A stretch of DNA of 64,000 nucleotides from Planctomycetota bacterium (lineage in GTDB: Bacteria; Planctomycetota; SZUA-567): the NCBI GenBank assembly GCA_020060765.1, contig JAGUZQ010000114.1, positions 1 through 64,000 on the forward strand, in the 5' to 3' direction. A program made the position numbers and the translations under genes. The notes beneath the pieces are model-generated. The model saw nothing but the letters and a program-made list of their open reading frames with translations. It searched no databases and was not told the origin of the DNA. Positions 32,041 to 41,128 of this stretch are shown in pieces; positions within the stretch are counted from its first letter, which is position 1; each line of letters opens with the position of its first letter.

Positions 32041-34665
32041 TTACGCAGAAATAATTTGCGGAACCGCAGCCAGCATTTCCTCAATCTTTTCCGGGTTTTT
32101 ACCGCCTGCCTGAGCAAGATCAGGGCGTCCGCCGCCGCCGCCGCCGACTATTTCCGCCAGTTTCCGGATGATATCCCCGGCCTTTAAAGTCTTGGGCGCA
32201 AGGTTCTTGCCGACCGCGACCACGATTGCCACTTTTTCCCCGTCAGTCCCGGCCAGCACTGTCACCGCGTCGTCGCCGAGGCGGTTTTTGACGATATCGG
32301 CGGCGGCGGCGAGCTCCTTGCCCATGACGTTGCCCAGGTTCAGCGCGACATAGGAAATATTGCCGACTTTCTGAGGCTGGAGATCGCCCAGCTGGTTTTT
32401 GGTCTGCTCCTGTTTGATTGCCGCCAGTTCCTTGCGTAGCGCCCGCACCTCCTCGCCCAGCGCCGCGACCCGGCTCGACAGTTCCTTCGGCGCGACCTTG
32501 AGTTCGTGCGAAAGGGCGGTAAGTATTTCGCCTTGCTGATGCGAGTAGCGGTAAGCTGCCGCGCCGGTTACTGCTTCGATACGCCTGACTCCGGCGGAAA
32601 CAGATTCTTCGGCGAGAATGCGGAAACTGCCAATCGGGCCGGTCTCATTCATATGCGTGCCGCCGCAGAATTCAACCGAGTAATCGCCGGTCTTGACCAC
32701 GCGCACGGTGGCACCGTACTTTTCGCCAAACAGGGCGATAGCGCCGATTTTCTTCGCTTCCTCGATCGGCAGAACCTGCGTCTCGACCTTGGCGTTTTCG
32801 AGGATTTTCTGATTGACCACTTCCTCCACCCGCGCACGCTGGTCGGCGGTCAGAGCCTGGCCGTGCTGATAGTCGAAGCGCATCCGGTCGGGCGCGACGT
32901 AACTGCCTTTCTGTTCGGCCTTGTTGCCGACGACCTGGTGCAATGCGTGATGCAGCAGGTGCGTAACCGTATGATTGCGGCGGATATCCTCGCGGCGCGC
33001 GCTGTCGATTTGGCAATTGATTTCCATTCCCACGTTAATTTTGCCGCTCTCGATTCTGCCGATGTGGAAATGGATGCTGTCGATTTTCAGCGTGTCGTCG
33101 ATTTCCACTACCAGATTATTCGCACCGACAAGAATGCCGCTGTCGCCGACCTGGCCGCCGGATTCGCCGTAGAAGGTAGTGCGGTCGAGGACGACGGTGA
33201 TTTCCTCGCCAGAGGCCGCTGTCTGAACCAGTTCCCCGCCCTTGACCAGCGCAATCACTTTTGCGGAAATTTCGTTCTGGTCGTAACCGGCAAAGACAGT
33301 CTCGCCGGTCAGTTTCTTCACTTCGCTGACCGGCCCCTTGGCGAAGACGTCGCCCTTCATCTTTGCGCCTTCCCGCGCCTTGGCCTTAGCGGCAGACATG
33401 GCTTCGTCAAAGCCTTCGCGGTCGATAATCATCTTTTCTTTCTCAACCACTTCCTCCGCCAGTTCGTAAGGGAAGCCGTAAGTGTCGTAAAGTTCAAACG
33501 CAGTCGCGCCGTCGAGAACAGCCTTGCCGCTGTCTCGGGTTTTTCTGACCGCCGTGTCGATCAGGGTCAAGCCTTTTTCCAGAGTAGACAGGAACTTGTC
33601 TTCCTCGTTCACCACGGCGCGGGAAATGGTTTCCGCCCGTTCGATAATTTCCGGATACTGCCTGCCCATGACCTGCCCCACCACTGGCACCAGTTTGTGC
33701 AGGAACGCGCCTTTTATTCCAAGATTGCGCCCGTCCAGCACCGCGCGGCGCAGCAGGCGTTTCAGGACGTAACCGCGATGGGAATTGGCAGGCATGACCC
33801 CGTCAGCAATGCAGAAGGTGACGGCGCGCGCATGGTCGGAAACGCGGCGGAACAGGACGCCGTCGGCGCCTTCGGAAGAATATTTCCTGCCGCACATTTC
33901 CTCTACCTTGGCCAGCAGCGGCTGAAAAATATCTATTTCCATATTGTTGCGCACGCCTTGCAGGCAGGCAGCCATCCGTTCCAGACCCGCGCCGGTGTCG
34001 ATATTTTTCTGCGGCAGCGGCGGGAGAGACCCGTCTGACTGGCGGTCGAATTGGGTAAAGACCAGGTTCCAGATTTCGACCCAGCGTTGTCCTTCGGTAA
34101 TACCGAGATCCGGGCCGTATGCTTCGCCCCGGTCATAAAAGATTTCGCTGCAGGGGCCGCAGGGGCCGTTGGGCCCGAGTTTGGGCGCGTCGGCAGGCCA
34201 GAAATTGTCGTGGTCGCCCAGGCGGGTGATGCGATCGGAAGCGAGGCCGACTTTCTGGTGCCAGATATCAAACGCTTCATCGTCGCTGTGATAAACCGAA
34301 ATGCGAAGTCTGCGTTCCGGAATTTTCAGCACGCCAATCAGAAATTCCCACGCCCAGGCAATAGCTTCTTCCTTGAAATAATCGCCGAAGGAAAAGTTTC
34401 CCAGCATTTCGAAAAAGGTATGGTGCCCGGCGGTGACGCCGACATTCATGATGTCGCCGGTGCGGATACATTTCTGCGAACTGGTGGCGCGGCGGAAATC
34501 CATCTTGCCGATACCAAGGAAATAGTCCTTGAACTGGTTCATGCCTGCCCCGGTGAAAAGCAGGGTGGGGTCGTTGGCCGGAACCAGCGAATCGGAAGGC
34601 ACGACGCGCGCGCCCCGGTCGGCGAAGAACTGGATATATTTACTGCGGATTTCATCGGTTTTCAT
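32041..34665 (-). CDS. alaS: Alanyl-tRNA synthetase
   Basis: An 874-residue class II synthetase of normal AlaRS length. The N-terminal catalytic core has IRSKYIQFFADRGARVVPSD, NPTLLFTGAGMNQFK and TSSQKCIRTGDI. The editing domain carries HTVTHLLHHAL (zinc/editing His pair) and CGGTHMNETGPIG. The C-terminal DHHA1 domain ends GGGGGRPDLAQAGGK. All expected residues are present. A pause of about 100 bp, including a terminator, separates it from trpB2 upstream. Confidence 0.97.
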   Translation of the reverse strand: MKTDEIRSKYIQFFADRGARVVPSDSLVPANDPTLLFTGAGMNQFKDYFLGIGKMDFRRATSSQKCIRTGDIMNVGVTAGHHTFFEMLGNFSFGDYFKEEAIAWAWEFLIGVLKIPERRLRISVYHSDDEAFDIWHQKVGLASDRITRLGDHDNFWPADAPKLGPNGPCGPCSEIFYDRGEAYGPDLGITEGQRWVEIWNLVFTQFDRQSDGSLPPLPQKNIDTGAGLERMAACLQGVRNNMEIDIFQPLLAKVEEMCGRKYSSEGADGVLFRRVSDHARAVTFCIADGVMPANSHRGYVLKRLLRRAVLDGRNLGIKGAFLHKLVPVVGQVMGRQYPEIIERAETISRAVVNEEDKFLSTLEKGLTLIDTAVRKTRDSGKAVLDGATAFELYDTYGFPYELAEEVVEKEKMIIDREGFDEAMSAAKAKAREGAKMKGDVFAKGPVSEVKKLTGETVFAGYDQNEISAKVIALVKGGELVQTAASGEEITVVLDRTTFYGESGGQVGDSGILVGANNLVVEIDDTLKIDSIHFHIGRIESGKINVGMEINCQIDSARREDIRRNHTVTHLLHHALHQVVGNKAEQKGSYVAPDRMRFDYQHGQALTADQRARVEEVVNQKILENAKVETQVLPIEEAKKIGAIALFGEKYGATVRVVKTGDYSVEFCGGTHMNETGPIGSFRILAEESVSAGVRRIEAVTGAAAYRYSHQQGEILTALSHELKVAPKELSSRVAALGEEVRALRKELAAIKQEQTKNQLGDLQPQKVGNISYVALNLGNVMGKELAAAADIVKNRLGDDAVTVLAGTDGEKVAIVVAVGKNLAPKTLKAGDIIRKLAEIVGGGGGGRPDLAQAGGKNPEKIEEMLAAVPQIISA

Positions 34666-34689
34666 GCCGGTTGCTCCCTGTCAGACCGC

Positions 34690-34723
34690 AAAAACAGCGG
34701 CGAAGCGCTTATGGCTCCGCCGC
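34690..34723 (-). terminator. Rho-independent terminator after trpB2
   Basis: On the minus strand GCGGCG (34723-34718) pairs with CGCCGC (34702-34697) with an extended loop stem, followed by TGTTTTTG. It lies between the trpB2 stop and the alaS start. Confidence 0.7.
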
Positions 34724-34772
34724 GAAATACGAGAAAGAATTTTACCGGGTAATTTGACCGGCGCAAGCGAAA

Positions 34773-36137
34773 TCAGCCGTTTTGCTCAAAGCCGAATTTC
34801 GGCAGGCTCTTGGCCGCCTCCGCCAGCACTTCGTCAGGCATTTCAAAATTGGTAATCTCGTTGTCGAAATAACGGTCGTAGCTGGACATATCGAAATGTC
34901 CATGCCCCGAGAGATTAAAAACGATGGATTTGCCCGTGTTTTCCTCCTTGCGCGCCTCGTCGATCGCGGCCCGGATGGCGTGGCTGCTTTCCGGGGCGGG
35001 GATAATGCCTTCCGTCCGGGCAAAAACCACAGCCGCTTCGAAGCATTCCAACTGGTGATAGCTGACCGGCTCCACCAGCTTTTCCCTCACCAGGGCGCTG
35101 ATTATCGGCGACATGCCGTGATACCGCAAACCACCGGCGTGTATGCCAGGAGGCACGAAACCGCTGCCCAATGTGTGCATTTTCAAAAGCGGCGTAAGAC
35201 CGGCATTGTCACCGTAATCGTAGGTATAATGTCCGCGCGTCATGGTGGGGCAGGCGCTGGGTTCGACGCCAATGAAACGTATCTTAGCCCCGCCTAGCCG
35301 TTCAGGGATGAAAGGAGCGGCGATGCCGCCGAAATTGGAGCCTCCCCCGCAACAACCGATCACGATGTCAGGCAAACCCTCACCAGCCAGATCAAGCTGC
35401 TTCTTTGTCTCCAAGCCGATCACGGTCTGGTGCAGCAAAACATGGTTCAGGACGGAACCGAGTGCATAACTGGTATCAGGCCTGCCAGCCGCAACTTCCA
35501 CCGCTTCGCTGATGGCGATGCCGAGGGAGCCGGGACAGGCGGGGTCCTTCGCCAAGACCGAGCGCCCGCTCTGCGTCGTGTCGCTGGGGCTGGGGATGAC
35601 ATCGGCCTGCCATGCCTTCATCATGCTTCGCCTGAACGGTTTCTGTTCATAGGAACACCTGACCATGTAAATCAGGCAGCCGAGGTGGAAGAAGTTGCAG
35701 GCCAGCGCCAGCGAACTGCCCCACTGTCCGGCGCCAGTTTCCGTGGTCAGATTTTTTATGCCAGCCTTCATGTTATACCACGCCTGGGGAATGGCGGAGT
35801 TTGGCTTGTGGCTGCCTGCGGGGGAGACACTTTCGTTTTTGAAGTATATCCTGGCCTTCGCGCCGATTGCCTCCTCCAGCCGGTCGGCTCTGACCAGCGG
35901 AGAAGGGCGCCAGATCGCGAGAATCCGCAGCACTTCTTCGGGAATGTCAATCCAGCGGCGGTCTGACATTTCCTGTTCGATCAACGCGTCAGGGAAGATG
36001 GCCTGCATGTCAGCCGGGGCGATAATTTTGCCGGTGGCAGGATGTCGGGGCGGCTCCAAGCCGTTGGGTATATCGGGCATTACGTTGTACCACTGCCGGG
36101 GCAGGTCGCTTTCCGGCAGGAATATTTTCTTGCTCAT
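34773..36137 (-). CDS. trpB2: TrpB2-type tryptophan synthase beta-like enzyme
   Basis: A 454-residue PLP enzyme. The length and N-terminal extension (DLPRQWYNVMPDIPNGLEPP) mark the TrpB2 subfamily rather than the about 400-residue TrpB1. The PLP Lys is in AGSHKPNSA, ETGAGQWGSSLA follows, and the phosphate-binding Gly loop is GCCGGGSNFGG. TrpB2 enzymes condense indole or related acceptors with serine, often without TrpA. No other trp genes are in the window. A sigma-70-like promoter lies just upstream. Confidence 0.93.
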   Translation of the reverse strand: MSKKIFLPESDLPRQWYNVMPDIPNGLEPPRHPATGKIIAPADMQAIFPDALIEQEMSDRRWIDIPEEVLRILAIWRPSPLVRADRLEEAIGAKARIYFKNESVSPAGSHKPNSAIPQAWYNMKAGIKNLTTETGAGQWGSSLALACNFFHLGCLIYMVRCSYEQKPFRRSMMKAWQADVIPSPSDTTQSGRSVLAKDPACPGSLGIAISEAVEVAAGRPDTSYALGSVLNHVLLHQTVIGLETKKQLDLAGEGLPDIVIGCCGGGSNFGGIAAPFIPERLGGAKIRFIGVEPSACPTMTRGHYTYDYGDNAGLTPLLKMHTLGSGFVPPGIHAGGLRYHGMSPIISALVREKLVEPVSYHQLECFEAAVVFARTEGIIPAPESSHAIRAAIDEARKEENTGKSIVFNLSGHGHFDMSSYDRYFDNEITNFEMPDEVLAEAAKSLPKFGFEQNG

Positions 36138-36176
36138 CTGGCTCTCCGTTAATAACTATAAACTGATGAATCAACC

Positions 36177-36204
36177 ATTATTTTGCCGGAAAGGATAAAG
36201 TCAA
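36177..36204 (-). promoter_or_regulatory. Probable sigma-70 promoter of trpB2
   Basis: Minus strand TTGACT (36199-36204), 16-base spacer, AATAAT (36177-36182), about 40 bp before the ATG at 36137. Confidence 0.55.
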
Positions 36205-36366
36205 GGCGTGTTTTCCGCTCGGGAGGTTGACTTGGGACAGGTACAAAGCTTGCAAGGATATTATATCCTTTGAACCATCGGTGTTACCGCGCTATGGGCG
36301 ATTATACTGCACCGGGACACCGGTTTTCACGGGTAAGATTCGAATACGGGGGAGACAGAAATAATT

Positions 36367-36393
36367 AAAAAAAAAGCGCCGTTTTACCGGCGC
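36367..36393 (-). terminator. Rho-independent terminator of the 6S RNA gene
   Basis: Minus strand GCGCCG (36393-36388) pairs with CGGCGC (36381-36376) around a six-base loop and is followed by nine T residues. It lies about 20 bp past the 6S RNA 3' end. Confidence 0.88.
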
Positions 36394-36412
36394 GAGTAGT
36401 AGATAAAAAAAT

Positions 36413-36592
36413 GGATCTCCGCCATTGTGCCGTTGCAAGACCATTTCTGAACCCAAAGGCTCAGGTGGGAACCGCGCGGTGGCGCACGACTTCCTCACAA
36501 GGAGGCATGACAGCAACCACCGATCTTTGGTTCCCCAGGTGATGAGAAACGGTTCGAGAAATTGCGTCTCCTGACGAACACGGTAGAGATCC
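36413..36592 (-). ncRNA. ssrS: 6S RNA
   Basis: About 180 nt, the usual 6S length. The closing stem pairs GGATCTC (36592-36586) with GAGATCC (36419-36413), continuing through TACCGTGTTCG on the 5' side. A large open bubble is framed on the inside by GGGAACC (36535-36529) / GGTTCCC (36473-36467), then a terminal arm with GGTGG/CCACC and CCTC/GAGG. The 3' side carries CACCTGAGCC and TTTGGGTTCA, as in known 6S RNAs. It has its own promoter and terminator. 6S RNA binds the sigma-70 holoenzyme as a promoter mimic and down-tunes transcription in stationary phase; that function is known for the family. Confidence 0.85.
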
Positions 36593-36599
36593 GCAAGTC

Positions 36600-36627
36600 A
36601 TCATAAATCATAATTGCAACGAATCAA
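36600..36627 (-). promoter_or_regulatory. Promoter of the 6S RNA gene
   Basis: Minus strand TTGATT (36622-36627), 16-base spacer, TATGAT (36600-36605). A start seven bases downstream falls exactly at the 5' end of the 6S closing stem. Confidence 0.75.
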
Positions 36628-36690
36628 GTTGAATCTCGACAAAATAATTTCCGGCCGCAAAATTCTGCTTGAATCGTCCTCTAACTCCAA

Positions 36691-36849
36691 TACGGTTTAA
36701 TTAAGGAAACACTTGTATCGTCATTCCCGCGAAGGCGGGAATCCAGTGGAGAAACCGTACGCAACACCTCCTGGATTCCCGCCTTCGCGGGAATGACGAC
36801 CATAGGTTTTTTCTGAATACAGAAAGATTTTTCCTTAAATAAATCGTAC
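36691..36849. repeat. MITE-like palindromic element, copy A
   Basis: About 159 bp bounded by inverted ends TACGGTTTAATTAAGGAA and its near reverse complement (ending CGTA). Inside are two opposed copies of a core palindrome (GTCATTCCCGCG, AAGGCGGGAATCCAG) at 36719-36747 and 36769-36798. The right end lies six bases from the URO-D-family stop. Same family as copies at 42464 and 54483 and a variant at 41219. TA at both ends would fit TA-target duplication. Confidence 0.75.
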
Positions 36850-36854
36850 AGCCT

Positions 36855-37907
36855 TTAACCCCGCCCGTATTCTTCCAAGCCGTCCATGATCGCGGTGCAA
36901 CTGCCGCGCCAGCGGTGTTCTGGTATATCCTCGGTGATGCCCATGATGATCCCGTCGGTGGACGCGAGGGAAGACAACATCTCGATCGTCTTGGCTTTTA
37001 CTTTTTCGTCGCTTTTGAGATGCACGGAACTGGGGAAATTCAGCCACAGCACCTTGTCCGGCCACGCCTCGCGCGCCTCCTTCAGGGTCATGTCGGTGTC
37101 GGGCGCGGGGGTGAAGGCTTCAATATAATCCAGCGCGCTGTTTGCCAGATTTTTCGCAAACGTCCGGCAGTTGGCGTCGTAGTGCGAGCCGAGCTTGATC
37201 CCTTTCGGGCGCAGGCATTCCGCCGCCTCGGCGTAATGCGGCAGATAATATTCCTCGTGCATCTGGGGACTCACGATTTCCGGCACCACGTTGCCGCCGT
37301 AGTTGACATGGGTGGCGGGGCTGTCGGCGATGAGGGGATAAATCTCGCGGTGTTTCTTGACTATCGAATCATACAGGCTCAGTATCTCATCGCGGTTGTC
37401 CATCCACTCGATACAGAAATCAGACATCTCGATATAGCTGCCTGAAATCAGGCATTGCAAAGGCTCCAGGCCGATACCGGCGCGGCGGATGATATCGCCG
37501 CCGTCATTCTTCTCCGCTTCGATGTACTGCTCGTAGGCGGGTTCGAAATGCTGATCTTCGATCATGAATTTCAGAACCTTGTAATCGTCTGGGCTCTTGA
37601 ACAGTCTTTCATGAATCCAGGAGGTAAACCCCGCCGCTTCCTGCAGCATCGACACGGAGCCCACGGGGGTCTGATAATGGATGCGGGTGAATTCGCGCCC
37701 GTTTTCGGTATAGATTTCCTTGCGGCATTTCACGTTGGGCTGACAGGTTCTGAAGACGCCGACATGACGGTTGACGATGCAGAGGCCGCGGTTGCGCATT
37801 TCGCGTTCGGCCAGGCACTGTGGAATCTTGCTTTCGTAAATGGTAAACGGTACTTTCTCAAGACGCTCAAAAGCAAGGGCTTTCAGGATCGCTTCGCGGG
37901 GAGTCAT
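36855..37907 (-). CDS. URO-D-family protein (methyltransferase-like)
   Basis: A 350-residue member of the uroporphyrinogen-decarboxylase superfamily. It starts MTPREAILKALAFERLEKVPF, has the C-terminal barrel part GIKLGSHYDANCRTFAKNL and ALDYIEAFTPAPDTDMTLKEA, and ends with GIMGITEDIPEH-like sequence. True HemE motifs (RQAGR near the N-terminus) are missing, so this is more like the MtaA/CmuA-type methyltransferases or their uncharacterised relatives than a haem enzyme. No corrinoid protein gene adjoins. It is transcribed divergently from an AraC-type regulator, which probably controls it. Confidence 0.8.
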   Translation of the reverse strand: MTPREAILKALAFERLEKVPFTIYESKIPQCLAEREMRNRGLCIVNRHVGVFRTCQPNVKCRKEIYTENGREFTRIHYQTPVGSVSMLQEAAGFTSWIHERLFKSPDDYKVLKFMIEDQHFEPAYEQYIEAEKNDGGDIIRRAGIGLEPLQCLISGSYIEMSDFCIEWMDNRDEILSLYDSIVKKHREIYPLIADSPATHVNYGGNVVPEIVSPQMHEEYYLPHYAEAAECLRPKGIKLGSHYDANCRTFAKNLANSALDYIEAFTPAPDTDMTLKEAREAWPDKVLWLNFPSSVHLKSDEKVKAKTIEMLSSLASTDGIIMGITEDIPEHRWRGSCTAIMDGLEEYGRG

Positions 37908-37929
37908 GAGTATTCCTTTGCATAAAAGT

Positions 37930-37958
37930 TTGTCAAACGATTCTCACTACTGTATATT
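37930..37958 (+). promoter_or_regulatory. Promoter of the AraC-family gene
   Basis: Plus strand TTGTCA (37930-37935), 17-base spacer, TATATT (37953-37958). Transcription would begin near 37965, which argues against the GTG at 37967 as start codon. On the other strand TTGACA overlaps the same site (37931-37936), so divergent promoters may share this region. Confidence 0.6.
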
Positions 37959-38005
37959 ATACCAGCGTGATCAGGCTGGCGGGAATAGGAGCGATTGCGG
38001 ATTAT

Positions 38006-38857
38006 ATGGATAAAATTGCTGCAAGTAAAAGTTTCGATATCTCGCATTACCAGGCTGGTTCCATCAGTGCGGAGATGGGGGTACGAATCGTCAGCGCCGG
38101 TCTGGTCGAGGGAAAATATCCGTATCACTGTCTCCCGAGAATACGCGATGATTACCTGCTGCTGCTGACCATCAAGGGAAGTGCGATGGTGCAGGAGCAG
38201 GGGCAAAGCAAGGAACTTTCGCCCGGTGACTGGTTTCTGCTGCTGCCCCGGCAGGAACACACCTATCAGGCGATTACTCCCTGGTCGCTGGCGTATGTGC
38301 ATTTTTCCGGCTGGCTGGTTGACAGCCTTTTGCAGAATCTTTCGTTGCTGTCGATCGAACGCCTGTGTTTCCGCCAACAGAACGAAGCCGCCGCCGGGCT
38401 TCTGCAGGAGCTGGTGCGAAGCCAGCAAGGATCAACCGCCAGCGGAGAGGCTTATCGCAACGCGCTGTTATTGCAGTTGCTGCCGACTCTGAAACATAAT
38501 TATCTGTGGAAATCGCCGGAGATGAACCGGCTGTCGCGCTTTGAAAATTTTATTGCGGAAAATCTGCATCGCCCGTTGACGCTGGAAATATTGGCGGAAA
38601 AAATGCACCTGTCGAAGTTTCATTTCGCCCGCGTCTTCCACGAGCATTTCGGCGAAGCGCCGATGAAGCAGGTGCGTAAGATGCGGGTGGAACGGGCGAT
38701 GAACCTGTTCCGGGCGGATCCGGAAGCGCGGGTCGACGAAGTCGCTGCACGGGTAGGCTTCGCGGACGCGCTGCATTTTTCCCGCGTCTTCCGACAGGTT
38801 ACCGGAATTCCGCCCTCCGAATTCCGCCGCCGGGTGGCGGAGGAATTCATCACCTGA
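38006..38857 (+). CDS. AraC-family transcriptional regulator
   Basis: About 283 residues. The N-terminal cupin sensor (YLLLLTIKGSAMVQEQGQSK, SPGDWFLLLPRQEHTYQAI) is followed by the double helix-turn-helix AraC domain (ENLHRPLTLEILAEKMHLSK, AARVGFADALHFSRVFRQVT, GIPPSEFRRR). The ATG at 38006 is taken as start because the promoter places the transcript start just before the alternative GTG at 37967; the ribosome site is weak either way. It is divergent from the URO-D-family gene and three bases from the convergent fumC stop. The ligand is likely a sugar or related small molecule. Confidence 0.85.
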   Translation: MDKIAASKSFDISHYQAGSISAEMGVRIVSAGLVEGKYPYHCLPRIRDDYLLLLTIKGSAMVQEQGQSKELSPGDWFLLLPRQEHTYQAITPWSLAYVHFSGWLVDSLLQNLSLLSIERLCFRQQNEAAAGLLQELVRSQQGSTASGEAYRNALLLQLLPTLKHNYLWKSPEMNRLSRFENFIAENLHRPLTLEILAEKMHLSKFHFARVFHEHFGEAPMKQVRKMRVERAMNLFRADPEARVDEVAARVGFADALHFSRVFRQVTGIPPSEFRRRVAEEFIT

Positions 38858-38860
38858 GAG

Positions 38861-40249
38861 CTATTGCGGCGCCAGCATGTTGCCTGGGTCGAGCGCCTCG
38901 TTCAGTTTCTCCGGCGGCAGGAGTTGTTTTTCTGTCATCACCTCGCGGATGGTGCGATTGCTGTGATACGCTTCCTTGGCCACCGCCGCCGCCTGGTCGT
39001 AGCCGATCAGCGGCGCGAGACTGGTACACATCGCCAGCGACTTCTCCACCAGTTCCGCGCAAAGCTCTTCGTCGGCTTCGATTCCCTGCAGACAATTCGC
39101 GCTGAACATGCGGCAGGCGTTGGCGAGCAGCCGGATCGACTCCAGCAATTGATACGCGACTAAAGGAATATTCACCGCCAGTTCGAAATTGCTGAGAATT
39201 CCGGCGGAAAAGGTGATAGACGCATCGGCTCCCACAACGTAGGCCGCCGCCTGCATCAGCGATTCGCAGATCACCGGGTTCACCTTGCCCGGCATGATGG
39301 AACTGCCCGGCTGCACCGATGGCATCAGCAATTCGCCGTAGCCGCAACGGGGGCCACTGGCGAGAAAGCGCAGGTCGTTGGCGATTTTGGTCAGCGACAC
39401 GGCGACGGTTTTCAGCATTGCCGCCGTCTCCACAGAAGCGTCGCGCACCGACTGTCCTTCAAAATGATTTTCCGTTTCGTAAAACGGCAATGAAGTTTCA
39501 TCTGCCAGAATTTTGCACACCCGCGCCGCGAAATCGGGATGCGTGTTCAATCCCGTCCCGACCGCCGTTCCCCCCAGCGGCAGGGCGTACAGGCTGGTAA
39601 GCGCGCGGTTCAGGCGTTCGCGGCAATTCACGACCTGCGCGGCGTAACCGCCGAAAACCTGCCCCAACGTCACCGGCGTGGCATCCTGCAGATGCGTTCT
39701 GCCCAGCTTGATTATTTCCGCGAACTGCCACGATTTCTTTTCCAATTCAGCATGAACAAACCGCAACGCCGGCAGCAAATCCTCGGTCAGCGCCAGCGCG
39801 ACCGACACGTGCAACGCGGTGGGGATGGCGTCGTTGGAACTCTGCCCCAGATTGACGTGGTCGTTGGGATGAACCGGATGCTTGCTGCCGATTTCTCCCC
39901 CGGCGAGCTGGATGGCGCGGTTGGCGATAACCTCGTTGGCGTTCATGTTGGTCGAGGTGCCGCTACCGGTCTGGAAGACGTCTACCACGAACTGGCGGTC
40001 GTGCTGGCCGCCCTCCACCTCGCGCGCGGCGTCCGCGATGAGCTTGGCGATATTCGCATCCAGCCTGCCCAGGTCGCGGTTTACGTTGGCTGCGATCCGC
40101 TTGATCCGAGCCAGCGCACTGACAAACGGCGTCGGCATCCGCCAGCCGCTGACAGGGAAATTCAATTCCGCGCGCCGCGTCTGCGCGCCGTACAGGGCGT
40201 CGTCAGGCACGTTCATTTCGCCCATGCTGTCTTTTTCGATTCTCGGCAT
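38861..40249 (-). CDS. fumC: Class II fumarate hydratase
   Basis: About 462 residues of the fumarase/aspartase superfamily, interconverting fumarate and malate. Landmarks: ALYGAQTRRAELNFPVSG, TGSGTSTNMNANEVIANRA, HVNLGQSSNDAIPTALHVS, RTHLQDATPVTLGQ and the signature GSSIMPGKVNPV with the catalytic Ser loop. The start at 40249 (MPRIEKDS) has GGGAGGGG just upstream. It follows purU by 16 bp, so the two are probably co-transcribed. Could feed the C4-acid side of the ATP-citrate-lyase-like pathway, but that is inference. Confidence 0.94.
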   Translation of the reverse strand: MPRIEKDSMGEMNVPDDALYGAQTRRAELNFPVSGWRMPTPFVSALARIKRIAANVNRDLGRLDANIAKLIADAAREVEGGQHDRQFVVDVFQTGSGTSTNMNANEVIANRAIQLAGGEIGSKHPVHPNDHVNLGQSSNDAIPTALHVSVALALTEDLLPALRFVHAELEKKSWQFAEIIKLGRTHLQDATPVTLGQVFGGYAAQVVNCRERLNRALTSLYALPLGGTAVGTGLNTHPDFAARVCKILADETSLPFYETENHFEGQSVRDASVETAAMLKTVAVSLTKIANDLRFLASGPRCGYGELLMPSVQPGSSIMPGKVNPVICESLMQAAAYVVGADASITFSAGILSNFELAVNIPLVAYQLLESIRLLANACRMFSANCLQGIEADEELCAELVEKSLAMCTSLAPLIGYDQAAAVAKEAYHSNRTIREVMTEKQLLPPEKLNEALDPGNMLAPQ

Positions 40250-40265
40250 ATCCCCTCCCACGAAA

Positions 40266-41123
40266 TTACTCGAATACGATAGTCCGGTTTCCATCTACCA
40301 GAATACGCCGCGCCAGATGCAGGCGCACGGCCTTGCTCAATACCTGCCGCTCCACGTCCCGCCCCTTGCGCACGAGGTCTGCAACGGCGTCGCGGTGAGA
40401 GACGTGCATTACGTCCTGCGCGATGATCGGCCCCTGGTCGAGAGCAGGCGTGACGTAGTGGGCGGTGGCGCCGATAATTTTCACTCCCCGCTGCCGCGCC
40501 TGCGCGTAAGGATTGGCTCCGACGAAAGCAGGCAGAAAAGAGTGGTGGATATTGATGACCCGGTTTTCGTAATCGGCGGTGAATTCCGGCGACAGGATGC
40601 GCATGTAACGCGCAAGCACTACCAGGTCGACATTATTGGCGCGCAGGATTTCGCGCTGCCGTTGTTCGGCCTCGCCCCGGTCTGCTTCTGCAACCGGCAC
40701 ATGATAAAACTGCACGCCGAAATGTTCGGTGACGTTGCGCAGATTTTCGTGGTTGGAAATGACGGCGGCGATTTCGCAGTTGCCCATCTCCCCCAGTTGT
40801 TTGCGCAGCAGCAGGTCGTAGAGGCAGTGCCGGGTCTTGGAGCAGAAGATCGCCACCCGCGCCGCCTCGTCGCCGAAAGACAGCGCCCAGCGCATGTCGT
40901 CAAATTTTTTCGCCACCAGCGCAATCGCGCCCGGGATTTCCTCTTTTCCCAAACGCGAGGAGGAAATGTCCCACACCAGGCGCATGAAAAACCGACCGGT
41001 GTCTTCCTCGCTGTGTTGGTCGAGGTCGATGATGTTGCCCGCGTATTCCGCGACAAAGGCGGTAAGCGCCGAGACAATGCCGGTGCGGTCAGTGCAGGAA
41101 CAGAGCAATTTCGCTTTGAGCAT
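40266..41123 (-). CDS. purU: Formyltetrahydrofolate deformylase
   Basis: A 285-residue enzyme releasing formate from 10-formyl-THF. The ACT domain (LLCSCTDRTGIVSALTAFVA) is followed by the formyltransferase fold with AAVISNHENLRN, the HVPV strand, INIHHSFLPAFVGANPY (catalytic His region), and TAHYVTPALDQGPII with the conserved Asp. Normal length and all key motifs are present. It lies directly upstream of fumC. A palindromic repeat cluster occupies its promoter region. Confidence 0.94.
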   Translation of the reverse strand: MLKAKLLCSCTDRTGIVSALTAFVAEYAGNIIDLDQHSEEDTGRFFMRLVWDISSSRLGKEEIPGAIALVAKKFDDMRWALSFGDEAARVAIFCSKTRHCLYDLLLRKQLGEMGNCEIAAVISNHENLRNVTEHFGVQFYHVPVAEADRGEAEQRQREILRANNVDLVVLARYMRILSPEFTADYENRVINIHHSFLPAFVGANPYAQARQRGVKIIGATAHYVTPALDQGPIIAQDVMHVSHRDAVADLVRKGRDVERQVLSKAVRLHLARRILVDGNRTIVFE

Positions 41124-41128
41124 GTTTC

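Noticed and set aside
32506-34038. 510-codon plus-strand frame antisense to alaS
   Set aside because: alaS is certain by its motifs; the antisense frame follows its codon pattern and has no ribosome site or domain.
36855-37907. HemE, uroporphyrinogen decarboxylase proper
   Set aside because: The N-terminal Arg-rich HemE motif is missing and no haem genes adjoin, so only the superfamily is claimed.
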